DNA of 64,000 nucleotides, from assembly GCA_002224055.1 (NCBI GenBank), contig AZLU01000216.1, positions 1-64,000 of the forward strand, read 5' to 3'. A model generated the notes under the pieces. It was given only the letters and a program-made list of their open reading frames with translations. It made no database searches and was not told where the DNA came from. Positions 47,401 through 59,082 of this stretch are shown piece after piece. Origin of the DNA: Pezizomycotina sp. ARF18 (taxonomy: Eukaryota > Ascomycota). A program made the translations under genes and the position numbers. Every line of letters begins with the position of its first letter. Within the stretch, counting starts at the first letter, position 1.

Positions 47401-48990
47401 AGAAATTTCCAAAGATAAGCAGGTGGTCCTCATCGACGGTGCGGTAGAAGTATTCTCAGCGTCCGCTGCGCTGCACCTAAAGGCAGCCCTATTCCCGAAG
47501 CCCGAGTTCGACTTCTGGGTCAACCTCCAGCTTTCCGACCTTTTCAAACTGAACCTTGCCGCGACCCTTACTGGAGACGTCAACTTTAAGGACTTTAGCA
47601 GCCTTGCTAAGGTCGACTTCTCGATGTACGCACTCATGGAGCAGCATATCGTCGATTACATTGTGGAGCAGCTGGACAAATCAATGGACTCAGCTCAAGA
47701 GGATGCGAAGAAAGGTTTCAACAACGCCAAATCCATTATGACCGCCGCGAAGGAGCAATTTAAAGCGCTTTGCCAGGAAGCGGAAAATAAGCTCGAAAGC
47801 GCGCGGGAGAGCTACAACCAAAAAGTACGGGCCGTCACGAACGACTTTAATAGAGCCAAGGAGGACCTCAAAAATACCCGCAAGCGTCTTCAAGGTGACG
47901 TCGACCGCGCGGAAGCTGCGTTCCACAAGGCGGTTGCCGATGCGACGGAAGCGCTGCGAATAGCACGTGAGGATGCTTCCTCCGCGATCAGCTCCGCCGA
48001 GAATGACGTCACGACCGCGCAGACCAACAGCGACAATGCTCTGAACACCGCACAAGGCCACCTCGAGCGAGCGAAGGCCGACTTCTATAAAGCCTTCAGC
48101 AGCGCGCAGCGAGACGTCGAGAATACCCGCAACCAGGTCGCTTCCTGCGAGAGGGACGTCGACTCGATCCAGAACACAATAGACGCCTACAAGCGCACGA
48201 TCGATAACGATTGGAAGCGCGCGTTTGACCTCGGGCCGCAGATCCCGGCGCTTGAAATCGCAAGGGCACGGCTTGGACGGCGCTTCAGTTTGCCCAGGGC
48301 GTCCTCAGAGGTGTCGAAGGAATCATCCAGGGTTCGTCCTACGTGGCAGCCGAGGGTGCCATCGGTACCGCGCAGGGTGCCGTCGAAGCTGCCAAACTAG
48401 CCAAGGACGCCGCACTGAAGGCTGCAAATTTAACCCTTGCCGGGGTCAGGGAAACCCAGAACGGGCTTGTCCAGGCTGCCGAAGGAACGCTACACGCTGT
48501 GGAGACCGCGTCTGACGAGCTCCACGTCTGGGACGCCGCAAAGACCGCGCTTTCTGCCGGCGTATCTGTTGCAGAAGGCGCCGTGGCGGCCTCCGAAGCT
48601 ACCTTCAACGGGCTCTCGAAGTGCGCCGAATTTGTCGCCTTCGACTTGGCTAAAAACGCGCTGGAGTTCGCAAAGAATAACACCAGCGAATTAGATATCG
48701 CCCGCGCGGCGCTTGAGGTAGCTCAGGAATCCGTCAATCTCGGCATCAACATCGGCAAATGGGCGATTACCAACGCCGGGCAGCTCCTCAATATCAGGAA
48801 GATTGAATTCTCCGGCTCCATAAAGAGCCTGGCTGGTGGACCGCCGCTCACTATCAACATTGAGGGTGTCGTGCTAGGAAAGGAGTTTAAGGTCAACTTC
48901 TCGTGGCAGTGCGATCTAGTCAAATTTATCAAGGACCTTTTCGAGAAATTATGGGAGATGATCAAGGAGGAAGCTAAGAAAATATTCTAA
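44456..48990 (+). CDS. Giant uncharacterised protein: nuclear-type N-terminus, beta-rich middle, long coiled-coil C-terminus
   Basis: The ATG at 44456 opens a basic N-terminus with two related patches, SPFEADLGSKRAKHS and SPFEDDEVLHTKKSRQD, both looking like nuclear localisation signals. About 900 residues of alternating short beta strands follow, with many Gly/Asp turns. Introns lie at 45702-45796 and 45924-45992, both GT-AG. From about 47640 the protein becomes Ala/Glu/Lys-rich helix with no prolines (SAQEDAKKGFNNAKSIMTAA onward), then Ala-rich amphipathic repeats such as GAIGTAQGAVEAAKLAKDA, and it ends in FIKDLFEKLWEMIKEEAKKIF-like helix at 48990. The total is roughly 1,450 residues. Frame changes at 44841, 45582, 46911 and 47387 each fit one lost homopolymer base. 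I do not recognise the family. The helical end resembles apolipoprotein, LEA or tape-measure type sequences in composition only. Confidence 0.75.
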
Positions 48991-51869
48991 GCGTCCATCC
49001 ATTTAATTATTTTTCGAAAGAAAGAAGAATATTTCTCACCTAGAAACACTACTAATCATTAATCACTTAAGTAATCCTACCTAGCAATTTTGATGTTCGG
49101 TTTCATAGTCATATTCTTATAATTTAGAGCAATACTCTTAGAGAGCCGTAAATAGAACTGCAATCACATCTTCATAGCTCATCTTAATACTTTGTAATTT
49201 TATTGATTGACATTAAAGGGCACAAAGCTTAGCAGATCTTCAGGAAAGCAGTGTTTATTGCGCTATACTGTTCTACCTTGGTGGACCATTTGAAACCCTA
49301 TGTATTTAGGTTCATCTACTATTTATTTTTCCATGTTGTAGTCTGGTAGTATTTATATATCCCCACTAAAACCTCCCATCCACGGCCGCAGTCCGCAAAT
49401 TTCCTGGATATCTCATTCGAGCTACCGCACAAGGAAGTCTGGTTGGGGCTATTCCGTCTCTAGGCTCAATACTACAAAGGAAACAACTGAATTTTTGTTA
49501 AGGGGTGTGCGCGCCGATTGTTATAATCGTGAACTCGATAAATGCCTGCATCGGTTCACACGAGAGCCATACAGCCGAGATCGCGAGAATCCATTCATAA
49601 AACTTCTTCCACGGAATATCACGGAACTCTTCAAAATTATTAATTTTAGATCATTCTTTGAAAAGAAAAAAAAAAAATTTTTTTTATAAGCTTTTGATTC
49701 TTTTAGACTAATCACTTTCAGTGGGACTGCAACACTCATCTACATTTTTCATCCCCTATCCCATCTGTATAAACAACGCTCGTTCATCATCGCAGAACCG
49801 TGCAGCTATATTTTTAGGATACTAGGTACATCAACTTAGCACAAAAGATAGTGGTTACACATAGCAGATATATCAAGCGTCTCGAGGGGTACATCATGCA
49901 AAAACGAGTAGTATAGTCTGGCAAATCTGCGTAAGGATAGACTTCCGAACTTAGATACAAATCTGCATAACCTCAGGGACATAAATCATGCTATCACCCA
50001 TGCAAGCAATTCGAATCATGAGTTTTCTCTGTCTAACTAATCTACCGAGAGTTGCTCTACTAACTAAACACGCAGTCCCGTAAGGCCATACTGGTCTTTT
50101 CTTATTCAAAAATCGCTCCTACATTTCTACTAATCACCGATCCAGCCATTCTACTACCGGCGCTATGGATATACGGACGAACAGAACACCAAGTCTACCA
50201 AGGTCGCCAAGGATAACCAGCCACACAACACAATTTCCCATATATACTCCGTTCGACAGAGTTTCAATATAGGCAGCTGCGTAAATCAAACGGAGCTTAT
50301 AAGAAGAATAGGAAGAGAGCGTCGTCGTAGATATCAACCGTAATTACAATTCATACACCATCAAAATCACAGCTAGAGTAGACTTCAACACAGCACCACG
50401 AAGGTACCAACGCTTTGATACTCCGGTGATGACGAGCGATATTGCCATTCGCTGAAATATCGGCGCGACATTGAACAGATAGTGCAATTCTTTCTAAACG
50501 CGCGAGGAACAAATCTATAATTCAACGTCATCAACTCCACATCTGGTGAAGCGAAATATGATATCAGACTTAAAGACCACTACTTCATGGCTTTATGCGT
50601 TGGAGTTAATGTGATGGTTGAAGCTAACAAGACTTTTCCTTTGAGTAAAATCTGAGATCCTCGCACGATACCCCCAATAGGTTTCTAAACCTCAAATAAT
50701 CTTACTTAGAGCGTCACGTACCTCCCAAAGAGCTAAACCGCCCGTAGCATAAATATCTCAACAATCTAGCTAAAATGAAACGTCGGTCAACTTAGGTCGA
50801 CTACTCCACCTAACGACACTGCTTTATAGATACAAAAGCCAAATACGCACAAATCATGAGAGAGGTGCAGCAACTACCATACAAAACAATCGAGGTCGAG
50901 TACGTTTAGAGGTAGACTTTATTAGAACACAACCCATTGAAAGGCAAACGCCAGTCCTCTGTCTTTCTTGACTATCTGATCAGCTAAATCTGGTATATCG
51001 TTGAAATGTTCGGATCATAGAGTTACCTATGTTATGTCATAAGACCGAGAGGACATATACGGATAGGTAGTGAGCCTAATCGCGGATTCTGCTAATCGAT
51101 ATAATCACTGGGGAATTTCAAGTTCTGAGGCTAAATACTAGTCAAGACGTTGAAAATAGAGCCAGCCAGGGCTTCTACCGAGTCTCAGTCCATCAAAGAC
51201 AGTGTCGAGTCTACATATGCTATTGTGGTCAGGCGTCGTGTCGGTCGGAAGAATAATTCATATCACAGAAGAAGTGGTCCTTCAAGATCCAATGGCCAAA
51301 GCTTTCAAGATCAATAACTTGGAAATATATACGTATTATAAGGTGTGGATAAATTGCCCTATCTTCATGGACCACCGGCATGCGACTGAAAAGATTCCTC
51401 CTGAACTCTACACAATCTTACACAGGGAGAAACCAACGAAAGCAGCGGATATACAAACGAGGTTTTCATTTGCTTGACAACTAAATTCTGATCCATATTA
51501 ATTACAATAAAACAATTTTCGCTTTCCAATTCATTAACCCTATTTTGTTATTATGTGGGCCTGGTGTCTCATACCCTACTCTTTACCCTTCAGTACCTAC
51601 GGAGGAGGTCTTGGATATTCCAAGTTGCTTCCTAGATGATCTGGCATTGTCGAAGTTCGAGATTAAGCTATACCGGACTAACGATTTCATGCACCCTCCG
51701 AACAAACAGAATACGACTGACTACTTTACAATTCTGCCTTAGCGCATATGTCGCTTTCGTTCAGCTTCAAGATACATGCGATAGGAAGACAGAAAATTCT
51801 CTAATGTCTCCCAGCCTCAGATAACGCGAGATTGCAAGTAGCTGATCTACTAAGCTATACGGATTTGGG

Positions 51870-51900
<31 letters not shown>

Positions 51901-52200
51901 TCGTACGTATCGATACGTTAGGTATTCCGCTTAGGCGATCACGGCGAGAAGAAACAAAAGGGCCTTTCCAATTTCTCGTATCAAGGATATACGCAAAGAA
52001 GACCATCGTTTACAATATATTGCCTCTAAGCATCTTAGAGGAAACTCACCTTAAGCATTGAGAGACAGGCATCTTTTGATACTTTGATGAATATTTATCG
52101 CCTCTGAGTGAATTTAGTATAGCATGCGCTTCCAGAAAAGACGTCTATACTCGACTCACATCTGCAGACCACGGAGAAAACGCAAGACTGAACCTCTATT
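48991..52200. other. Gene-free stretch
   Basis: No supported gene. It has an A-to-T run junction at about 49666-49684 and an A run at about 51877-51900. Short open frames such as 51202-51477 lack recognised motifs or splice context. Confidence 0.45.
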
Positions 52201-52239
52201 TATTTAGTTCCTAAAGAAATCAATTTCTATAGAATCGAA

Positions 52240-55200
52240 TTTCAATATCAAGCGCCATCGATACAGAGAAACGAAACCGAGACTATAATATTTAATCCGC
52301 GAGCGCTAACCGTATAGGTGGTTCATTTCCTTTCAATAAAACATCGACCATTGGTTCTTACATGAGCGGATATGTTCTTACTCGAGTGGATATGTGCACC
52401 AATTTTATACACTACTCCAAAGGGCAAATTGTAGTCGTGCTCGCACTTCAGCTCTCGATCCTCTATTGCAATGAACGCCATATCATACTCCTAATAAAAA
52501 AGAATACGCTTCAACGAGAGCGCCGCAGAAACCCATAAGTCCGCTCATGATAATGAAGTTAATCCTTATTATGAGGTAAATTTGGTAACAATTTGCACAC
52601 GTGCCAAAACATCGACGATAATGTCGTGAGATGATTACTCCATAGCAATCCTTCTGGCCGGATAACATTATCAAAACGATAGCTCCTAGGTTTAATATAA
52701 TAGTATCCGTAATACTGATAGTACGTAAATTTTATAGGTAAACCTTATCAGAATTACAAGCAGTGTACCTATTTCATACGAAGGATTTCGAGATGTATTG
52801 GATGGAGCAAGTAGAACGAAAATGAAGCAGCTTTAGACGCGACAAACTATTGCTACAGGCTTACCAGGACAAGTTTTCCTTCGTGTCGTTAATACAGTCC
52901 CACAGAGAGTCTGAAAGGGAATACTCTTCTTGAATTTTCAACTCTAGTCTCCTTGCCAAAGCTCCAGGCTAACAGGAGGATTTATTGCATAAGCCAGCGG
53001 CCCCAAGTCCCAAATGCATTTTCATCCAATGTCGACGAAATTCGAAAATGTCTTTCCGACACAACTCAATGATTAAACTATTTAATATCGAGAAAACAAA
53101 AGAACCTCTTAAATGCCGACGCGCTGAAGTCTCCCTCATTACAAGAATTGCACCTTGAAGCTCCCAGGATCTCTATAAAAGCTTAACCCTGCAGACTGTC
53201 CTGTATGTATATGTGCTATAAGCAGCGTAATTTCCTCTCATAGGTTATTAATTATAGACTAGACCCGCAACGCAATATTCGTCCACCAATTGAACTCGAA
53301 CAACGTAATAAAGTAGTGGCACATTTACCTGGTATATTTACTAAAAAAGTTTCTCAGGTGCGAAATATTCCACAGATAATTAATCCTCTCGCGAATTCCG
53401 CTATCCACTATCCTACACCGTTTGCGTCCCTCAGATACACCCAAATTCTTTCAGCCGAGATCGGCGCGATACGCCGGATATTACGCCAGCAATCACAGCT
53501 ACTTGAGAACGTCGTTTAGGCACATACTGAATATAAATCCTAGCGTTGAACGTGTATAGACAGCCATATCCGAAGCAAGTGAGATACAACCAGCCGTGCC
53601 TTCAGGTTGCTTTTTGACGTCTGGCGAGATACAAGACTCAAGTGATGGCAGATAGCAGTGGCCAAACCTCAAAATATCTACTCAAGGAAGGACCAGATGC
53701 GCAACTGTGCAGCTCAGTCAACTTGTCCCAATAAATTCGTAGACTCCTTGTTTACCTTACATGTCAAACTATCACTATCGCTTAGAAATCTCGCTTAAAT
53801 AACACTCAACGAGAAAATATCACTTAGAAATCTCGCTTATATAACACTCAATGAGAAAATATCGCTTCACACGCACTCTAGAAGAGTATTATCGATATCT
53901 TCTTCGTGTCGCGAACAGCGGCAAAAAAAAAAAAAAAAAAAAAAAATGAAGTCTAACACCAACTACCATAGCTTGTGAGACGATTTACCGTAACACCATC
54001 GACAAACGAGTTACATGAAGTATCCTACGATACTACCGTGAGGTCAAAAAGCAAGATCCACATTTAGAATCCAGACCTTATAGGCAATATAGTAGAAACA
54101 TTTGGCTTTGCATATTCTTGTTGCCTACGCTTGATACACGGAGCCACGCTACATTCCGGTTGCTATCGCCGAAAATCAAATATGCACGACAATCAAGCGC
54201 CGTGGTTCGACGAACCGTAGGTTCTTATCAATTATAAAAAAACACCGTTACGCAGCTCAGGCGATGGAAACCCTACTTCCGTTTCATAATATGTGTTCTC
54301 GAGAGCTTTCGTCAGAACCCATATGCAATATCCTGCTGAGGTTAGTCTACTCATAACGCTTCATGTTAAAGAAGCTTTCCCACCTAATGTTGACCGGTAT
54401 GTCTTCCTCGATACACTTCAATGGTTTAAATAGTTAATAGTGGAGCAAAAGAACCTTTAAGACGTCGATGCAGTGCTACTTACCCCATATTACAACACCT
54501 TGCACTTCAGGGATGGAAGTCCTTTTGTGATGACATGACTCTGCAGACTGTTCCTAGTGGTACTTCATATCTTGTTATGAACAGAATAGACCCTCATAAC
54601 AATGTTGATTCGACCAAACGAATTGGAAAAACGAAATTAATGAGTGATACAACCACGCATTGTATTCACTAAAAAAACTTCCCTAGGGTGAAATATATCC
54701 GCGCGCGCGAATAGAATGATCCCATAGAGAATTCGTCTCTACTACACTACACCATATACATCTCTACGATACACTCAACTCGAATGATCCTCGAAATAGA
54801 CCTGACCGATTGAATCTCTAAACCGAGTGCTAAAATACGCTCAATATAGTGCCAGTGGTCATAACTGCTTGAAAGCGTCGGCTAAGCTACATACAACATT
54901 CACAGTCTGCCGTCAAACGCTTACAGCTCAGTCAATTTCAGGGCAGAAAATATAAAACCCGCGGTGTCTAGTACTTCAATATCCGATAAGACAAAAGACC
55001 AAAATGATAATGCCGTGCAATAGCTAAACCGCACGATGTCTACCCGATAAGAATTTAGACGCGCGACCGTGCAGCTTAGTCGCCTCCACGTCCTAATGCA
55101 TTTAAATTTGTCTAATCTATAACTATCTCACATGCAAGCGTGTCGTTTAGAGGGCAAGCTTAAACAATACACCAAAGGAGATATATCACAAAAGTAGAGC

Positions 55201-55700
55201 CGAACAATTTCTGTCGATATTTTCGCTGTGTAGCAGACAACCGTTAAAACTTAGAACTTCGAATCAGATATCATAGCTAATTATAAGAGCTACCATCATG
55301 CACGTAATAAAGCAACTGCATGATCCATCATACGATACGACCGCAAACTCAAAAAAGTCATCGAAGTTTGTTATCCGACGATTTTGACGGTACATGATAT
55401 AAAAAGCATTGAGCGGTTTTGGAACTGCTGTCGTTTACACGGGATGTTCGGCATGTGCTATAACGTATTAACCATTACAAAAGATCAAATATATAACACA
55501 ATCAAGGGATATAGTTCAAAGCCCTCATTTTTGCCTTTTCAGTTCAGCCAGGATCGCCGCTACGCAGCTCAGGCGATACAAGTCCTGTTTCCACTTCATA
55601 GTATGCGTTATCGAGAGTTCGCCTTACGAATTATACAGAATCTCCTGTTTAAGGTTGGATGTTATATAATGTTATTGGCCATTTAGCAAGTGAACTAACA
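52240..55700. repeat. Diverged large tandem repeat, period about 1.3 kb
   Basis: Several landmarks recur in the same order at 1,310-1,365 base offsets. CTGCAGACTGT occurs near 53190 and 54542. A CAAAAGAACCT block is near 53098 and 54443. An ACTAAAAAA(A/G) block is near 53338 and 54668. ACGCAGCTCAGGCGAT occurs near 54250 and 55562 with similar sequence for about 100 bases after it. A GTGCAGCT(C/T)AGTC block is near 53706 and 55069. So at least two full copies and part of a third are present, each much diverged. No coding frame is shared between copies. Confidence 0.6.
53781..53864. repeat. 42-base direct duplication
   Basis: CTTAGAAATCTCGCTT begins at 53781 and again at 53823, and each copy continues to GAGAAAATATC with about three differences. 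It is nested inside the larger tandem repeat. Confidence 0.85.
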
Positions 55701-56423
55701 GCTATCAGACCGGCTATCCGAGTATATCTATGTATTACACGGGTGCACGCTCTCACACATATTTATGTATCTTATTCGGTTAAGTTCAGTCTACAACGCT
55801 GTACTATAGCTCTATCACTCTTCACGTGCACTATAATAACCCAAAAAACACCACCAAACAACTCTTATGCTGACATATCTTTCGTATCAAATCAAATAAG
55901 ATGGCATATCAATTAAAACGCGCGGGATCCTGGAATAATTTCTGCCTAGTATCCTATATAAGACATGGCGATAAGAGATAGAAGCTAAGTCGGCGCAGTT
56001 CCAGTCGGCTTATTTCGTACGACCGTCCTTGTCCAGGTCGCCTTCTCAGAACGCCGCATGATATGTAAGATCTTCCGATACCTCCGAATATTCATCCTTG
56101 CGCTTGGTTTCGCTAGGAGCTTTGTTTTTTTTTTAAAAAATTCTCTCTTTCTGCTCCTTATTAGGGTATTCGCTGAGGCGTTAACCCTTGCTCGTTAGTG
56201 AACGTTAAAAGTAGATCAAATCGCTTCCAGCAATGATATCGTTTGACTTTTGGAATATTGGAAGACAATACTCTGCGCGATTGAGAATTGCGTCCCATCC
56301 GATAAGAAAGAGCATATAGAGTGGCCAGTTGTTTAAAAGGCGTATAAGGTAAGGTAGGCGAAAGATACAATCAGAATACTGGAAATTACGAGTAATACTA
56401 ATTTGAGCAGTGTATTATCACAC
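55701..56423. other. Gene-free stretch
   Basis: No supported gene. It is the 5' flank of the small two-exon gene that follows and contains a T-to-A run junction near 56125-56140. Confidence 0.4.
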
Positions 56424-56830
56424 ATGACAGAAATTGCATCACCTTGCGAGCCCGTTGCATCTTCGACGAACATCAAAGAGTTTCGTTTCAAACTCCCGGA
56501 AATGAGCTCAGGTATTTTTGTTTCTTACCCCTCGGTCAGCGCGAGCGGAGACTTTCTTCTTCTCGAGACAAACATTCGAAGATTTTGTTTTATCTCTCCT
56601 GTGATCTCCAACCGTTATCAGTCCTTTCTAGAAGGGCTTCCAGAATCCTTGCTGTAAGATTCTTTCTTGGGAAGTTGCTCGTCTCCGATCTTTACCCGTC
56701 TTGGCAGACGTTTAGATCTTGGCGACCGTTCAATGTCGATACTCCCTACGGCAGGTTCGCCAAACCACTTCGAGATAAGATAAATGCACTATTGTCTCTT
56801 CATATTGATTATACGCTAACTGATCTATAA
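56424..56830 (+). CDS. Small two-exon hypothetical protein
   Basis: The ATG at 56424 opens an exon ending in FLEGLPESLL. A canonical intron at 56654-56715 (GTAAGA to TTTAG, 62 bases) joins it in frame to SWRPFNVDTPYGRFAKPL and a stop at 56828-56830, for a protein of about 114 residues. The clean splice makes it credible. I recognise no family. Further open segments follow (VSGTGHDHWGWYPPCD near 56870; a frame at 56933-57160; a frame at 57278-57541), and these could be later parts of a longer gene whose frame is broken here. Confidence 0.45.
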
Positions 56831-57567
56831 AGTTTCTCAATTTATGATCCTTGACGACACTGTGCTCGTTGGTGTCTCGGGGACCGGTCATGATCATTGG
56901 GGATGGTATCCTCCATGTGATGTCGGACTCGGTTGACGCCGAACCAAAACATTAAAGCCCCCTCCGATTCCGCAAATCACCCCGCAAAATGGAATGTGCC
57001 TGTCAGTCAGGCCTATTTTCCGCAACCGTATACAATGGAGTCATTAACCTTATCGGTTAGAACGACCAGTTTGCAGGAAATGACGATGTTTACTCTTGTC
57101 CATATTCCCGTTCGAGAAGCATTTGGAAAACCCGTTTCATTTCGGAGGCTGTTTGTTTAGCTCGCGATGGACGTTCGGTAGACTGCTTGAGGAAACAATT
57201 TCTTCCGGAAGACGCAAGAGCTCGTACGTGCGGAGGCTTTTTTTGGATTCGGTTTCCTCTACGGGCAAATAGATGTTTTGCAGATGTTCAAACAAAGCGG
57301 GGTTTTGGCAGAAGCGACGCTCAAAATGCATGAGTCTAGATGCTTTGAAACCAGGTATAAAGAGGACGCGGAGTTCACCTCTGGAACCGATTTTCTCACC
57401 ATCACCAACTCACGCTTCTTCGGCCCTCTCTTCATACAAAAAAGAACCAGTTCTTTTTATTTCATTACTTTCCTTTTCATTCTACCAAAACAACCTTTCT
57501 CTACTCCCAACACAACAAATTTCTTATTTTTGACAAGATAATCTCCATCACAAACCCCTACTTTAAC
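56831..57567 (+). other. Open segments, possible continuation of the small gene; 5' flank of the secreted-protein gene
   Basis: Frames at 56933-57160 and 57278-57541 look protein-like at first but have no recognised motif and cannot be linked safely. The last 100 bases are pyrimidine- and A-rich, as in fungal 5' leaders. Confidence 0.3.
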
Positions 57568-57593
57568 AAAAAAAAAAAAAAAAAAAAAAAAAA
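57568..57593 (+). promoter_or_regulatory. Poly-A leader abutting a start codon
   Basis: A run of 26 A residues ends directly at the ATG at 57594. A-rich leaders are known in fungi to favour efficient initiation, but one this long and immediately adjacent is unusual. Confidence 0.6.
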
Positions 57594-58232
57594 ATGCAGC
57601 TCACCGCCGCCGCCCTCCTCGCCTGCTCCGCCGCCTCGCCAGCGGTCGCGCCATCGGCACCCGCAAGTCCCCGATCAACAGCAGCAACCCTTCGCCTTAT
57701 ACATCTCGCAATCTGCCAACCCGACCCTCGCAAACAAGTACCTTGGTCCCGCCCACATCGGCGCCGCGCAGGACCTCGCTGCAATCGTCGACCAGCCCAT
57801 GGAAGTATTCTACCTCCAGAACGGGCAGCTCTACTACAACCTCCAAACCGCTGACGGGCAACAATTCCAGTCCGCCGCCGGTTTCAGCACACACCTCCGC
57901 CCCGGTCAACACCTCCAGCCGCTGTACATGACGCCGCGGGTAATTCAGGTGTTGCGCCGCCGAGTAATGGTAACGGGACGAATGGCGGGATTGTGACGGA
58001 TAGTAGCTTTTTGATCGATAATCAGGCGCATTTGACCGTTAGGGGCAGCGGGAGTAAGTGGTACGCGTGCTCTGATACGCAGGGTGCTCCGGAACGGGGG
58101 AGACAATGAATGCGTTGAATCTGTTGTGGATGGGGATCAGCCGATGGATAGCAACTGCGCGCAGGTTACGGTTGATGTTGTTACGGTGCAGCAGGATCTA
58201 ATACTCCCCCGCCGGCGGCTCAGAGGATCTAA
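57594..58232 (+). CDS. Secreted But2/PhiA-like cell-surface protein
   Basis: The ATG at 57594 starts a signal peptide (MQLTAAALLACSAAS). Downstream segments read QQPFALYISQSANPTLANKY, QPMEVFYLQNGQLYYNLQT, a Gly/Asn linker, then KWYACSDTQG and a C-terminal NECVESVVDGDQPMDSNCAQ followed by VTVDVV. The order of an N-terminal F-x-L-x-x-S strand, a WYAC motif and two late cysteines recalls fungal But2/PhiA-type cell-wall proteins; that assignment is by pattern only. About four frame changes occur inside 600 bases, again with continuous protein-like sequence. The stop at 58230-58232 is the most plausible end. The length of about 200 residues fits the family. Confidence 0.62.
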
Positions 58233-59082
58233 ATGGAGAGGGGAGATTTGAGTGGTAGAACTCCGCGAGGCGGAGAGGTGGTCTTTGCTTTTCTTTCTGA
58301 GATCTGGATGATCTAGTTTACTTTCTCCACGAAACCTTATATGATAGAGGGCTTCTTCTTTCTTTTCTTCACTTTTTCGATTCTTCAATTTCGTTTATAT
58401 TTCTTTTCATTTGTCTTCACTTCACTTTTTCTTTCTTTCTCACTATTCTCTTCCACTCCAAAACGTAAAACCTGTACTTTATATAGATGGAACTTTATGG
58501 CGAAAGCTATAGCTTGCGAAGCTACCCCCGTTAGACATAGATATATCACATCAAATAGACAAAATAAACAAGACATGCATTCGATATCCATTCTTTTTCA
58601 ATCTTCATCTACGTGATAGTAAATCTCGTCTGCTATTACTGCAGGTATTGGGACAGCTTCTTTCCTATATCTAACAATGCGGTTCGTCTGTATTAATCGA
58701 GTACTTAATTACAAAAGTAAAAAAACCTTGAGCGCCTTTCGTTGTATGATTCTAGTCTAATTATTCGTATCCGGTAATACTAAGTAGTATTCATTATACC
58801 TTTAAAAAAACGAAAAAAGAAATATCATCGTGATCGAATACAGTGCCAAGAATAAAAAAGAAAAGCTTAAGAAGAGAAAAAAGGATGATGAATGCATCAA
58901 CCATACGCCTGCCACCAACTTCGTACGTGAAAAGTAATACGATCCGCCTCCCACGATAATGACCAAAAAAAAAAAAACAAAAAAAAAAACGACTCGGATG
59001 CTAGACTCCCATAAGAATCCCAAAAATAATACTTCAAAAGGACAAGTAAAAAAGCAAAACGGGCAGTGTCATTTTCTTCGAT
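58233..59082. other. Convergent intergenic region
   Basis: This stretch lies between two genes whose 3' ends face each other. It contains T-rich tracts (58340-58450) and A runs near 58964-58990. No gene is supported. Confidence 0.5.

Noticed and set aside
44456-48990. Phage tape-measure or insecticidal-toxin-like identity for the giant protein
   Set aside because: Only the helical composition is similar; introns, nuclear-type N-terminus and lack of any family motif argue against it.
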